Assembly (NCBI GenBank): GCA_949502025.1
Contig: CATBCG010000024.1
Span: forward strand, 1 to 64,000
From: MGBC131033 sp910585655
Lineage (GTDB): Bacteria > Bacillota > Clostridia > Lachnospirales > Lachnospiraceae
DNA: 64,000 nt
Direction: 5' to 3'
Under the pieces are notes generated by a model. It made no database searches and was not told the origin of the DNA. It was given only the letters and a program-made list of their open reading frames with translations. Below are positions 35,958-45,501 of the stretch, in pieces (positions within the stretch are counted from its first letter, which is position 1; each line of letters begins with the position of its first letter). Both the position numbers and the translations under genes were made by a program.

Positions 35958-36466
35958 TTATACAAGCAAATTCGCACATTGGTTTCAACTGCAAGAACCT
36001 GGAAGAAAGCATCCGTTTTTACAAGGAAGTTTTGGGACTCAAGGAAAAATTCCGTCTCTATTATGGCGATATGCTTCCAAAACATCCAGAACACCGGGCT
36101 AAACTAGATCCACAGCGTCTGCAGGAGTTGGAGCAGTTAAAGGACCGTACTTGGATTGTTTATCTGGAGTGGCTGGACGGCTATTTTATTGAACTATTTG
36201 ACGAAGTAAAAGCTCATCTGGACAATCTCCCGGATGATAGCAAATACGGGTATACGCATTTTGCCTTGGTAGTAGATGACATTCAGGCGTTTTATGAAGA
36301 GTTGATAGCCCGCGGTGGAAAGGAGATCATCGACATTCCGCCTCAGCCTTGTATCGACCGAAATAAATCTATGTGGTTCCATGACCCGGACGGCAATAAA
36401 ATCGAAGTTCACGAATATAGCCAAACTGCAATGCAAAAGGTCGGTCGGGAACTTCCAAAGGAATAA
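35954..36466 (+). CDS. VOC-superfamily (glyoxalase-like) protein
   Basis: The 170-residue protein has the paired beta-alpha-beta-beta-beta layout of the vicinal oxygen chelate family. Likely metal ligands are His in NSHIGF, Glu in YFIELF, His in YTHFALV and Glu in KIEVHEY, placed as in glyoxalase I. An insertion between the half-modules (about residues 35-60) is charged. The start follows GGAGG and overlaps the preceding stop as ATGA. The co-transcribed oxidoreductase and glycosidase suggest isomerase or epimerase chemistry on a sugar derivative rather than methylglyoxal detoxification; this is inference. Confidence 0.85.
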   Translation: MIIQANSHIGFNCKNLEESIRFYKEVLGLKEKFRLYYGDMLPKHPEHRAKLDPQRLQELEQLKDRTWIVYLEWLDGYFIELFDEVKAHLDNLPDDSKYGYTHFALVVDDIQAFYEELIARGGKEIIDIPPQPCIDRNKSMWFHDPDGNKIEVHEYSQTAMQKVGRELPKE

Positions 36467-36512
36467 GAAAAGCAAATTTAGTAAAAATAGCAAATGGGAA
36501 CAAGAAAGGTGG

Positions 36513-37877
36513 ATGATAAGATTGAAAGTAACATTTCCAAAAGAATTTATCTGGGGAGCCGCTACCGCTGCCCAGCAGGTAGAGGGAGCAGCCTTTGAGG
36601 ATGGTCGCGGTCTTTCGATCTGGGATGTGTTTTGCCGGATTCCGGGCAAAGTACGGAATAATCAGGTGCCGGACGTCACCTGCGACCAGTATCACCGTTA
36701 TGAAGAGGATGTACAGCTCATGAAAAAGCTGGGGCTAAAAAGCTATCGCTTTTCTTTCTCCTGGTCGCGGATCCTGCCGGATGGCACTGGCACGGTAAAC
36801 GAGCAAGGAATCGCCTATTACAAACGCCTGATTCACTGTCTAAAGGAAAACGGAATTAAGCCGAACGCTACCATGTACCATTGGGATCTTCCCTACCAGC
36901 TACAACTCAAGGGCGGTTGGGGCAACCGGGATTCTATCCAGTGGTTTACAGAGTATGCCAAGGTGCTGTTAGATAACTTTGGAGACGAGATCGATATGTG
37001 GGTTACATTCAACGAGCCAATCGCCACTTATGTAGGCTATGGCTTGGGGACTTTTGCCCCTGGTCTGACCGACGAGGCATATGCCAGACAAGCTCTGCAC
37101 CACTTACTGGTCGCTCACGGTGAAGCAGTAAAATTGTTCCGCACCTATCATCTGCCAAAAGCTCAGATCGGTATTGTCGTAGATATCTGGAAGCATAAAG
37201 CCGGTCGCCCTGGCAATAAGGAGGACGAAGCGCTGGCACAAAAAGGCAACGAAATCGCCGGATATGGTTGGTTCTTACATCCGTTGTTTTTAGGCGGCTA
37301 CTCCGATACATTGACGAACTACTACCAGGAAAACCACCTGACACCGCATATAAAAGACGATGACTTTAAAACCATCCGACAGCCAATTGATTTTTACGGT
37401 CTGAACTTCTACAATGGTTTGGTGGACAACGCAGAGGAAAACCGCAAACGCGCAGAGCAAAAAGCAGCAGGCGGCAACTATCAGAACAAACCGGAACAGC
37501 ATCCGGAAGCGATCTATGAAGTGATGCACATGCTGGTAGAAAAATATCACGTAGACATACCGATTTATGTAACAGAAAACGGCGCGATTCAATTGGATTT
37601 CGGCGATAAACCAAAAGAAGATTTCCTAGAAGACGACGAACGGATTGCTTATTTGGAGAAAGTGCTGTATTGGCTGAAAAAGGCTATAGACGATGGCATT
37701 GATATCCGAGGGTATTATTTGTGGAGTCTGTTAGATAACTTTGAGTGGAACGCGGGTACTTTTATGCGCTATGGCATTTGCTACACAGACTTTGAAACTT
37801 TAGAGCGTACTCCAAAAAAGAGTGCCAACTGGTATAAACAGGTCATTGCTGAAAGCGGATTTGATAGGTATGAATGA
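36513..37877 (+). CDS. Glycoside hydrolase family 1 beta-glucosidase/6-phospho-beta-glucosidase
   Basis: The 454-residue protein is a complete GH1 enzyme: FIWGAATAAQQVEG at the N terminus, acid/base Glu in WVTFNEP and nucleophile Glu in YVTENGA. It lacks a signal peptide, so it acts on imported glycosides in the cytoplasm. The length and WSLLDNFEW motif fit beta-glucosidases. I used the ATG at 36513; a TTG at 36522 is better spaced from the AGGTGG ribosome-binding site and may be the real start. It ends the three-gene operon. Confidence 0.92.
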   Translation: MIRLKVTFPKEFIWGAATAAQQVEGAAFEDGRGLSIWDVFCRIPGKVRNNQVPDVTCDQYHRYEEDVQLMKKLGLKSYRFSFSWSRILPDGTGTVNEQGIAYYKRLIHCLKENGIKPNATMYHWDLPYQLQLKGGWGNRDSIQWFTEYAKVLLDNFGDEIDMWVTFNEPIATYVGYGLGTFAPGLTDEAYARQALHHLLVAHGEAVKLFRTYHLPKAQIGIVVDIWKHKAGRPGNKEDEALAQKGNEIAGYGWFLHPLFLGGYSDTLTNYYQENHLTPHIKDDDFKTIRQPIDFYGLNFYNGLVDNAEENRKRAEQKAAGGNYQNKPEQHPEAIYEVMHMLVEKYHVDIPIYVTENGAIQLDFGDKPKEDFLEDDERIAYLEKVLYWLKKAIDDGIDIRGYYLWSLLDNFEWNAGTFMRYGICYTDFETLERTPKKSANWYKQVIAESGFDRYE

Positions 37878-37896
37878 AACTGTTGTATAGGAATAA

Positions 37897-38112
37897 TTGC
37901 AAAAGGGGCAAAGCCTAAAATCCGGCTCTTCCCGAGACCGTTTCAAGTTTAAGACAAAAACATGTGAATCGTTCTGCGATGGAGTAGATGTCTATTTGAC
38001 AGAAGAAGATATGACAGAAAAAGAAAAAAAGTTTTGTAAAACCATCGTTCCAGTATCTCTCTATGATGATTTTTCTATTCCACTGGAGGAGATTTTTTAT
38101 AATCTTATTTAG
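37897..38112 (+). CDS. Possible small reading frame or gene remnant
   Basis: A 71-codon frame with a TTG start lies between the GH1 gene and the convergent DUF885 gene. It has no clear ribosome-binding site and I do not recognise the peptide (VDVYLTEEDMTEKEKKF). It may be the tail of a decayed gene. Apart from this and the terminator of the next gene, the 307-base gap shows nothing else. Confidence 0.2.
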   Translation: MQKGQSLKSGSSRDRFKFKTKTCESFCDGVDVYLTEEDMTEKEKKFCKTIVPVSLYDDFSIPLEEIFYNLI

Positions 38113-38130
38113 AAAATAACAGGCAGAAAA

Positions 38131-38170
38131 TATAAAACAAAAGGCGATCGCTGCGCTGGCAACGATCGCC
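38131..38170 (-). terminator. Intrinsic terminator of the DUF885 lipoprotein gene
   Basis: On the minus strand GGCGATCG (38170-38163) pairs perfectly with CGATCGCC (38150-38143) and is followed by TTTTGTTTTATATTTT. Confidence 0.85.
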
Positions 38171-38184
38171 GATAGGATTTCTTT

Positions 38185-39945
38185 CTACTTCGCCATCCAC
38201 TTCCGAAGAACCTCAAACGGCGCAGGTCCCAAATCCAGTAATTTTTCATGATACGCCACAGCATCAAACTTCTCGCCCGCATGTTCTTTTTCCCAGACTT
38301 TTTCCGCTTCGCTGCGCAGACCGGCAAATTCCAGATAACCGATGATATAATCCAACGTATTCGCTGGTTCTTCGATGCTCGACCAATATATTCCGTCCGC
38401 ATCCTCTACCGTACTAGCCAGACCATAGCCAGCCAAATATTCATAAGTATCTTCTAGGCTCCAGCCATCGTAGTTGATTCCGATATCAATTCGACCGCAA
38501 ATCGCCAGCACGGTCATGTTATTGTATTTTAAAAGGTTGGTCAGGCTTTCGGAGAACCCTGCATATTCATAGGTGCTGTACTCGGCATAGGTCGCCCAGC
38601 CTTCCGAATAACCGCCAAAGGAAAGAAGCTGACGAATCGGCGCAGGATTCGTCTGGTTAAAACGTACTGTTTCATATAGATGCCCCGGAAACCCTTCGTG
38701 TCCTAAGGTAGTAAACAAGGTATCCATATTTCCGTTTTTTTCACTCTCATTGATATAAATAGACAGATTCCCCCAGTCGTCTAAAGCAGGAGTAAGGAAA
38801 AAGGCTGGGCTTAAATGTTCCTGCATGGAAGGATCGACGTATTTAACCGAATAATCCGTATCTTCTATCGGCGGATAGTCCGCCTGTATTGCCTCTTTTA
38901 AATAAGATAAAATTTCCTCCGGCTCTGTCTTTGGCCACTCTGGGGAAGCCGTCTGTTCCAGGGCGCTTGGCTCTGCCGTATATGCTAACTGGATTCGCGC
39001 AATTCCCTCCTGAACCGTCTTTTCCAATTCAGTTTTCATTTTACTGATGCTCCAATCAGAACCAGTATTGTTTTTCACCAACCATTCGTAATATGCCTTG
39101 CCCTCAGGAAACTCACATAATCCCTTTTCATTTTTTCCGGTTCCCTTTAATTCGTTTAAAACAGAGATAATTTCCTCATAAGCAGGAATCACATATTCCT
39201 TTACCAAACGTTTATTTTCATATTCAAAGGCAAGACGTTCATCCTCATTGATATCTGAAAGACCGCTAAGACGCCCGGCAAACGTCGTAATCATAAAGTT
39301 TTCATCGGGGTTTTTTATAAAGTCTTCACATTGACTGATAATATCGTCCACTGCCCGATCTGAAAGAAACAGTCCTGCCGCAGAACGCCTCCGTTCTACC
39401 TCTAAAATATCCTCAAAATAGTCTTTTACGCAAGGCAGAATATTCAAATAATCCTTGACATCCTTTGCCGAATAAAACTTATATTCCACCAGCAAAACCG
39501 GAAGCTGCGCCTGCAGCCCAGTCGTTGGGCTAAACACCTCGTCATATAGAAAATAAGACTCTCCTTCTATCGTGGTATTCAAGGAATGCTCCATAATATC
39601 ATAGCTAAGCTGTTGTGCCTCTGTTAAGCTTTCATAGTCAAACTGCCCAAGCTCCTCTAATGTTTCCTTTGCGTCCTCTAAGTTCTCCCGGAAACTTTCC
39701 TCGCTGTATTCTCCTAGGGTCGGTTCCATATCCGTAATCCCATAATTTTCCGGATGCGCCAGGGTATAATGCAGGGAAATAGAATCAGACTGCACGTTTT
39801 CCCGAAACTGGTCTTCCAGGAATTGGTCAAATTTAGCCTGATCCTTTTCTCCTCCCTGAGACGTTTCATTCCCTTTAGAACAGCCCGTTAGGGCTACCAG
39901 CATAACCACCAAAAGTGCCGCCAAAAGCCTTCTGCCATTTTTCAT
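38185..39945 (-). CDS. DUF885-family lipoprotein, putative zinc peptidase
   Basis: The protein has a signal peptide with lipobox LTGC (Cys22), then a long helical body. HEGFPGHLYE carries the HExxxH-type metal motif of DUF885, and YSEGWATYAE is the second conserved block with the third ligand. Family members are thought to be secreted carboxypeptidase-like metallopeptidases. Here it would be tethered to the outer face of the membrane. The start at 39945 follows AGGAGAG; the ATG nine codons upstream would add charged residues before the signal peptide. It is a single-gene unit with its own terminator. Confidence 0.88.
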   Translation of the reverse strand: MKNGRRLLAALLVVMLVALTGCSKGNETSQGGEKDQAKFDQFLEDQFRENVQSDSISLHYTLAHPENYGITDMEPTLGEYSEESFRENLEDAKETLEELGQFDYESLTEAQQLSYDIMEHSLNTTIEGESYFLYDEVFSPTTGLQAQLPVLLVEYKFYSAKDVKDYLNILPCVKDYFEDILEVERRRSAAGLFLSDRAVDDIISQCEDFIKNPDENFMITTFAGRLSGLSDINEDERLAFEYENKRLVKEYVIPAYEEIISVLNELKGTGKNEKGLCEFPEGKAYYEWLVKNNTGSDWSISKMKTELEKTVQEGIARIQLAYTAEPSALEQTASPEWPKTEPEEILSYLKEAIQADYPPIEDTDYSVKYVDPSMQEHLSPAFFLTPALDDWGNLSIYINESEKNGNMDTLFTTLGHEGFPGHLYETVRFNQTNPAPIRQLLSFGGYSEGWATYAEYSTYEYAGFSESLTNLLKYNNMTVLAICGRIDIGINYDGWSLEDTYEYLAGYGLASTVEDADGIYWSSIEEPANTLDYIIGYLEFAGLRSEAEKVWEKEHAGEKFDAVAYHEKLLDLGPAPFEVLRKWMAK

Positions 39946-40043
39946 TTTTTCTCTCTCCTGTCCCGTGTGCATTTTAAGTAACAGTCCAGACCTGACGAAA
40001 CGCCAAACTGAACTGTTACATTTTATTACCTGCCAAGGCTATT

Positions 40044-40523
40044 CTATGCCTTAAAGCCTCGATTTTCTTCATCCGGTGATACCAGGGTTTCATTCAATAC
40101 GCCCCGCCCGTAAGTCAGACCGGCGTACAACTTTTGTGTATGCTCCATAACCGGAAGTGAATGATCCTGCTGCGCTACCCCTTCAAACGCTGTGTACAAA
40201 CCGCGCAGCACCTTTTCCGCAGCATCCAGTTCCGTATCCTTACGCTGTATTCTGGCATGGTTCAGACAACGGTTTACATAGATATAAAGCCGCATCAGGT
40301 TTTTGGAAACCGGATAACTGATATCCAATGCTACCATCAGCTCACTTACAAAACGGACGGCATGGGCAAGGCTCTTTTGAAAGCTTGCCGGATCTCCTGA
40401 TGCCAGCAGCTCCCTGGCGTCCTGAATATCCTCCAGGATAATATCATACATAATAACAATCAGTTCGCTTCGGTTTGCCTGCGTTACCCTCCTGGAATAT
40501 GCCTTTATGGATTCTTCCTTCAT
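40044..40523 (-). CDS. fliS: Flagellin export chaperone FliS
   Basis: FliS binds the C terminus of flagellin in the cytoplasm and keeps it unpolymerised before export. The N-terminal YSRRVTQANRSELIVIMYD is the family signature, followed by helices containing HAVRFVSELMVALD. The 159-residue length is slightly long because of a C-terminal tail (SPDEENRGFKA). It lies 90 bases downstream of the flagellin gene on the same strand, and AGGAGG precedes its start. Confidence 0.9.
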   Translation of the reverse strand: MKEESIKAYSRRVTQANRSELIVIMYDIILEDIQDARELLASGDPASFQKSLAHAVRFVSELMVALDISYPVSKNLMRLYIYVNRCLNHARIQRKDTELDAAEKVLRGLYTAFEGVAQQDHSLPVMEHTQKLYAGLTYGRGVLNETLVSPDEENRGFKA

Positions 40524-40613
40524 TCTTTCCTCCTACTTTCTGCATGTTCCCTTTTTTTATCGACCTATGCACTACCATGTCTATCTACATATTGCATATC
40601 GCTACGATCGCTG

Positions 40614-42119
40614 TTAGCCCTGTAACAGACTCAAAACGTTCTGCGGTCGCTCGTTAGCCTGTGCCAGCACGGATGTTCCTGCCTGAGAAAGCACTGTCTG
40701 TTGGGTATAGTTCGTCATTTCCTCAGCCATATCTACATCTTCGATTCGAGATAATGCTTCCGTCATGTTCAAAACAGTCTCGTCCAAGCTCATGATGGAA
40801 TGTTCCAAACGGTTCTGGTACGAACCAAGCTTCGAGCGAATAGACGATATCATAGCAATCGCATCGTCCAGTTTTGCAATGCCCTCTGACGCACCCTCTC
40901 TGGTAGACAGATTCAAAGTAGCGATCCCCAATGTCTCCGGGGTAATCTTTGGAATGTTGACCGACATTTCCTGATAGGTGTTCGCACCAATCTGCAAAAT
41001 CATTGCTCCGGCGTCCAGGACTGTCATGTTAATCTCCTGATCGCCGTCAGCATCCGGCGCTTCTGCCATTTCCTCTCCTATCATCGTATCCTCAAACTGT
41101 GTCCCTGCCGTTCCAGGTTCTACCTTGATTTTCATTTCAAAACCATCTTGATCAACAATCGAAATATAATTTCCTTCTGCCTTCATAGAAGTAGTCGTAT
41201 CAAATCCCTCATTGAGTGCAATCGCCGCATCAATACCTGTTACAGTAGTCTTTTCACTGGAAAGCCCTAATTCCGCTGCTAATTCCTCACTGCTACACAC
41301 AATTTCCATCTCTACCGCACTACCATAATCACGACTTACAAACAACAGCGCATCTCCTGGTGTATATTCCTCTGTCGTATAACCTGCCCAATCCGGATCT
41401 CCATCCTCTAAATCCGGACCGTCTCCCAATGCTCCCATCCGAATGTTGGCACGATCACAGGCAGCCTGAAGCTTTTGGAATACTGCCATAGTATCTTCTC
41501 CTGCCTCTATTTTAACAACCTCACCATTGATGCTCACACTTCCGCTGTTTTCTATTTCATCCCCGGCTCCCCCGGTATCCCCCACGATCACCGCCTGCCT
41601 CGGATCACGCGTCACAGTAATGCCATAGTCTCCGGATAGTACCTTATCCGCTGTAGAAAATACGGTGACACTGGTCTTATCCGCATAGCTCTGACGTCCT
41701 ACGTCACCGTTAAGCAGACGCTTTGTATTAAATTCCGTATCATTTGCAATACGTGCAATTTCCTGGCGAAGCTGATCCACTTCCTTTTGTATCGTTTCCC
41801 GGTCATCCCATGTATACGTATCATTGGCTGACTGAACTGCCAGCTCTCTCATTCTCTGAAGCATAGCAGTCACTTCATTTAAAGCGCCCTCTGCTGTCTG
41901 GATAACGGAAATACCATCCGACGCATTTCGAGAAGCCTGCTCTAAGCCCTCGATCTGCGTTTTCATCTTCCTGGTAATCGACATTCCTGCAGCATCGTCC
42001 GCCGACTGGTTAATTCGATAGCCGGACGTCAGTCTCCGAATACTTTTATCCAGCTTGTTTTCTGTTCTCCCCAACTGTGTATTTGCCCGAATTGCGGACA
42101 TATTATGATTAATTCTCAT
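40614..42119 (-). CDS. hag: Flagellin
   Basis: The 501-residue protein has conserved flagellin ends: MRINHNMSAIRANTQLG with RLTSGYRINQSADDAAGM at the N terminus and the D0 end QANERPQNVLSLLQG at the C terminus. Residues of about 170-385 form a variable surface domain rich in acidic residues. The N-terminal LQRMRELAVQSAND matches the region recognised by TLR5 in many flagellins. AAAGGAAG precedes the start. The gene is only 14 bases downstream of the FliK-like gene, so it could be read from that promoter, although a flagellin normally has its own. Confidence 0.95.
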   Translation of the reverse strand: MRINHNMSAIRANTQLGRTENKLDKSIRRLTSGYRINQSADDAAGMSITRKMKTQIEGLEQASRNASDGISVIQTAEGALNEVTAMLQRMRELAVQSANDTYTWDDRETIQKEVDQLRQEIARIANDTEFNTKRLLNGDVGRQSYADKTSVTVFSTADKVLSGDYGITVTRDPRQAVIVGDTGGAGDEIENSGSVSINGEVVKIEAGEDTMAVFQKLQAACDRANIRMGALGDGPDLEDGDPDWAGYTTEEYTPGDALLFVSRDYGSAVEMEIVCSSEELAAELGLSSEKTTVTGIDAAIALNEGFDTTTSMKAEGNYISIVDQDGFEMKIKVEPGTAGTQFEDTMIGEEMAEAPDADGDQEINMTVLDAGAMILQIGANTYQEMSVNIPKITPETLGIATLNLSTREGASEGIAKLDDAIAMISSIRSKLGSYQNRLEHSIMSLDETVLNMTEALSRIEDVDMAEEMTNYTQQTVLSQAGTSVLAQANERPQNVLSLLQG

Positions 42120-42133
42120 GTTCTTCTTCCTTT

Positions 42134-45100
42134 CTATCTGCTTATAATATCAATCACTGCCTTCGCTGCCTGATAAAGCTGTTTAGTCTGGGCAGAACGG
42201 CTTTGTGTTGCTGCTCCCGCTTCCGTCTCCTGTCCGGTCTCTGCCAAAGGAAGCGAAGTAGTGTGATGAACGGAACGTCCTCCTGCCAAATGAGACGTCA
42301 GGCTGCCCGTTTCAAGCCCTGCCGCCGCAATCGCCTCACGAATAGCAGGAAGCTTTTGCTCCAATACCTCCTGCGCCTGTCTGGACTCACACCTAAAATA
42401 TCCTTCCAATTTCCCATTCTGTACCCAGAAATCACCCTTGACCGGTACATATTCCTCCGTCCCTGGCTGCAACATACCCATAGACAGTTCGACCTTTCCA
42501 TTGGCGCCTTGGCTCTGTTCTGCTTTTGCTCCGTGCCGTACTGTCAGCCGAATACGCGATATGCTTCCATCTTCCCGTACCACTGGTATCTCATAATGCT
42601 CCTGCCCAGCCAGACGTTCCGATAAGCTCATCGCCCGTCCTAACGTCCTAAGCTGCTGAAGCCGCTCAAAGGTCAAAATCTGTCCGCTTCCGGACTCTCC
42701 CGGCTGTTTTTCCTGCTGGATCTGCTCCAATATCCGCTCCTGAAGCTGCTTTACCTGCTCCTGGAATTCTTCTGGCGGCTCATTTCCCAGACTATCCAAT
42801 ACCCCGTGACTCTCTTGTTCCAGCCGCTCCCGCTCTGCACTCGGAAGCCCCTTAACAAAATCCTCCAGCTGCCGGTCTGACCCTAACAATTCTTTTGCTG
42901 CCTCTAACAGCACCGGCGTACTTTCTATTCCGTGTTCCTGCAAGAAAGAAACTGCTTCCTGACTATCGGCAATCTGCTCCGTCAGGTGCTTGGTCTGCCA
43001 CTCTCGATAATCCGCCTCTGGCTCTTCCAATACATGCCGAAGCTGTCTCGCCTCTTCTGCTGCCAATTTCTGCCAAACATCTGCTCGTTCTACACTGGTT
43101 GGATCCGTATTTTCATAACCTTGTGCAATCTGATCCGTAATCGAAGCCGATTTTCGAGTGACGGTCTCCCTTGCTCCTATGCCTTCCCCTGCCGTCTGAT
43201 CAATCCTGCCCGTATTCCTGGTACGAACTGCTGTCAGAAGGTTTTGAAGTGTCAGTTCCTGCCCGGCTTCTACCACAGCCCCGATTGCTGCACCATCACT
43301 TTTTTCTATCTGATGCAGCAGACGATAAATTCCAATATAAGAGGAACGCTCCTCCTCGCTGATACCATGCTGCTTTTCCAGCTTCCATAAAAACCGGCTG
43401 CTGGACTCCTCCTGGCTTGCTGTTCCACTGTCAGAATGAGCCGGCATATCTTCCATTCCCTGATCCGAAAGTTCCCGGATAACATTCCCCAGTTCTTCCA
43501 TTGACATTTGCAATGGATTCTGACCGGAACGAATCAGCTTCAACACCGTTCCCGGTTTCATTTCCCGCAAGGTTTCCGCTACCCGACTGTCATAATAACG
43601 CATCTGTGCTACCGATTCCGCTGTAATCTCCAGGCTGTTATAACCTAATATCCGTACTGCGCGCTCATTTGCAGCGTTCGCTTCCAGCTCCAGACTTTCT
43701 AACAAATGATCTACGCTACGAAATGCCTTTTTCATGGAATCGCCCAAATCTCGACGAACCTCGGTAGCCATGGTCTCATAAGCCTCCCCTGCCCGTACGT
43801 AACGCTCTCCAATCTGTTCAATCGCCGTACCGTCCTGTTTTATAGCAGATGTAATCCGGCTTCCTTCCTCATAAAATGCTTCAAACGTAATCTGCCCGGC
43901 GCTCCGGTAAACGCTTCCCATTGCATACATCGAAAACGACATACTTTCTTGACGTTTTTCCGCTACTTCCTGGAGCAATGCCGCTGTTTGACTGTCTGCG
44001 CCATCTCCCTGTTCCTCACACAGCTTCTGGTAATAACTGTTTTCCAATTCCCTTAGACCCTCTACAATCTGGGTTAAGTTTTCTGTATCCAGACGGATTC
44101 CCTTTTTTAAAAGCTGTACGGCAGCTTCGGTAGTCATTTTCAACCGTACCTCTTCCATCTGTCGTCTCATCGTAATTTGTCCGATGCTGTCTAAATCTAT
44201 CTGATTCCACTTTGTTACAGCATAGGAAGCCTCCCGCTGACGGGCGTCTCCTAAAACAGTTTCGGTTGCTTTCCCCCCTACGGACGCCTGATCGACCAGC
44301 TTCTCTATGATTTCATCCTGTAAAGTATCTGCCGCCTCCTGCGGAACGCCCGAAACCTCTGTTTCATTGGCTGTATCCATACCATCCGCCAATCTATGTA
44401 AGCTTTCCAGCTCCGCCATATTTTTCCCGTCTATCGCCAGACCATGCTCAAACAACCACTGCGCCTCCTGCATAGATTCCTCTGTTATCGGAATTCCCTC
44501 TTGCTCAAGCTTCGCAGCAGCCTGCGGCTCAATCTGCGTCCAAGCTTCGGTCGTATCAGGGGTTCCTCCTGGCACATCTTCTCCTATTCCCCGCGCCGTA
44601 CTCTGATAACCGTTCGGCGTATTTTCCCTCATCCCCTGGGCATTCATAAAAGAAGCCCGGTAAAGATTCTCGATACTGCTTTCCAGTCCGTTTTCCAGCA
44701 AATAAGAGAAAGAACCTTCGCCCAGCCTGCCGACTGCCTGTTCTGCCAATCCTAACGCCGTGGAAAGCCGTTCCAAATTCGCCTCTGTCACAGGCATCCC
44801 TACGGCTGCCAGCCGTTCTGCCAGCTTTTGTTCAGCCTCGCTCAAAGACGCCTCTTCTATCTGCTCCCTCGTTACTCGCTGCTTTTCTACCTGCTGTTCT
44901 ATTCCCTCCTGCCGAAGCGCCCTACTGTCCTTGATACGCTGCACAGCGCGTTCCAACTGCTGGGCGGTATACTCGTCGTACAGACTTCCTTCTTCGTCTA
45001 ACTCCTCTACATCCTCTGGCACAACATTGTCTTCTACCCATACCAATTGCTTAGTCACAGACTCTACTTCCGCTTCGGCAGCTTTTTCTCCGCTGACCTG

Positions 45101-45334
45101 TTCCTGATATTTTTCCTGTACCACACGATTCGCGGCTACTTTTGTCCGCACCGTTCGCGTCGTATTGCTTTCCTGCTCTTTCTCCACCGATTCCTCCGGC
45201 GCCTTGGTAGCGGCTGTCTGCGCTGCCTCTCTCCGCGCTCTGCCGGCTTCCCATAAATCCCGACCGGCTACGCTATCCATGGCTTTTCCCGTATCGCCAG
45301 ATCTGGTGAAGAGTCCGTTCATTTGTCCTGTCAT
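42134..45334 (-). CDS. Giant DUF6240/FliK-like flagellar protein
   Basis: This protein of about 1070 residues is mostly helical and acidic, with no signal peptide. It contains repeated blocks of the form VGMPVTEANLERL, EGIPITEESMQEA, KGIRLDTENLTQI and YNSLEITAESVAQM. The C-terminal 150 residues (VELSMGMLQPG, KLEGYFRCESRQAQEVLEQ, PAIREAIAAAGLETGSLTSHL) resemble the C-terminal domain of hook-length protein FliK. The neighbours flagellin and FliS support a flagellar role; the DUF6240 name is from memory. I prefer the ATG at 45334, which follows GAGGAGA. Two upstream ATGs at 45346 and 45358 are alternatives. Confidence 0.7.
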   Translation of the reverse strand: MTGQMNGLFTRSGDTGKAMDSVAGRDLWEAGRARREAAQTAATKAPEESVEKEQESNTTRTVRTKVAANRVVQEKYQEQVSGEKAAEAEVESVTKQLVWVEDNVVPEDVEELDEEGSLYDEYTAQQLERAVQRIKDSRALRQEGIEQQVEKQRVTREQIEEASLSEAEQKLAERLAAVGMPVTEANLERLSTALGLAEQAVGRLGEGSFSYLLENGLESSIENLYRASFMNAQGMRENTPNGYQSTARGIGEDVPGGTPDTTEAWTQIEPQAAAKLEQEGIPITEESMQEAQWLFEHGLAIDGKNMAELESLHRLADGMDTANETEVSGVPQEAADTLQDEIIEKLVDQASVGGKATETVLGDARQREASYAVTKWNQIDLDSIGQITMRRQMEEVRLKMTTEAAVQLLKKGIRLDTENLTQIVEGLRELENSYYQKLCEEQGDGADSQTAALLQEVAEKRQESMSFSMYAMGSVYRSAGQITFEAFYEEGSRITSAIKQDGTAIEQIGERYVRAGEAYETMATEVRRDLGDSMKKAFRSVDHLLESLELEANAANERAVRILGYNSLEITAESVAQMRYYDSRVAETLREMKPGTVLKLIRSGQNPLQMSMEELGNVIRELSDQGMEDMPAHSDSGTASQEESSSRFLWKLEKQHGISEEERSSYIGIYRLLHQIEKSDGAAIGAVVEAGQELTLQNLLTAVRTRNTGRIDQTAGEGIGARETVTRKSASITDQIAQGYENTDPTSVERADVWQKLAAEEARQLRHVLEEPEADYREWQTKHLTEQIADSQEAVSFLQEHGIESTPVLLEAAKELLGSDRQLEDFVKGLPSAERERLEQESHGVLDSLGNEPPEEFQEQVKQLQERILEQIQQEKQPGESGSGQILTFERLQQLRTLGRAMSLSERLAGQEHYEIPVVREDGSISRIRLTVRHGAKAEQSQGANGKVELSMGMLQPGTEEYVPVKGDFWVQNGKLEGYFRCESRQAQEVLEQKLPAIREAIAAAGLETGSLTSHLAGGRSVHHTTSLPLAETGQETEAGAATQSRSAQTKQLYQAAKAVIDIISR

Positions 45335-45387
45335 AACTCTCCTCATTTCTGCGTCCATCCCCGGACGGCTCCAAACTTTGTGTATTA

Positions 45388-45416
45388 TATTTCGGACGAT
45401 TGAAAGGAAAACTTGA
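45388..45416 (-). promoter_or_regulatory. Possible sigma-28-like promoter of the flagellar operon
   Basis: On the minus strand TCAA (45416-45413) and CCGAAATA (45395-45388) roughly match the flagellar sigma pattern TAAA-N15-GCCGATAA, though the spacer is one or two bases longer. A TATAAT also overlaps this site, so sigma-A use cannot be excluded. Confidence 0.3.
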
Positions 45417-45501
45417 GCGTTTTGGGGGAGCGGAATTCTGGTTAGACGTTTTCATGCTCTCGCCCCCCCTACTCCCCAATATTACTTCTTTGTTCTTTTC
45501 C

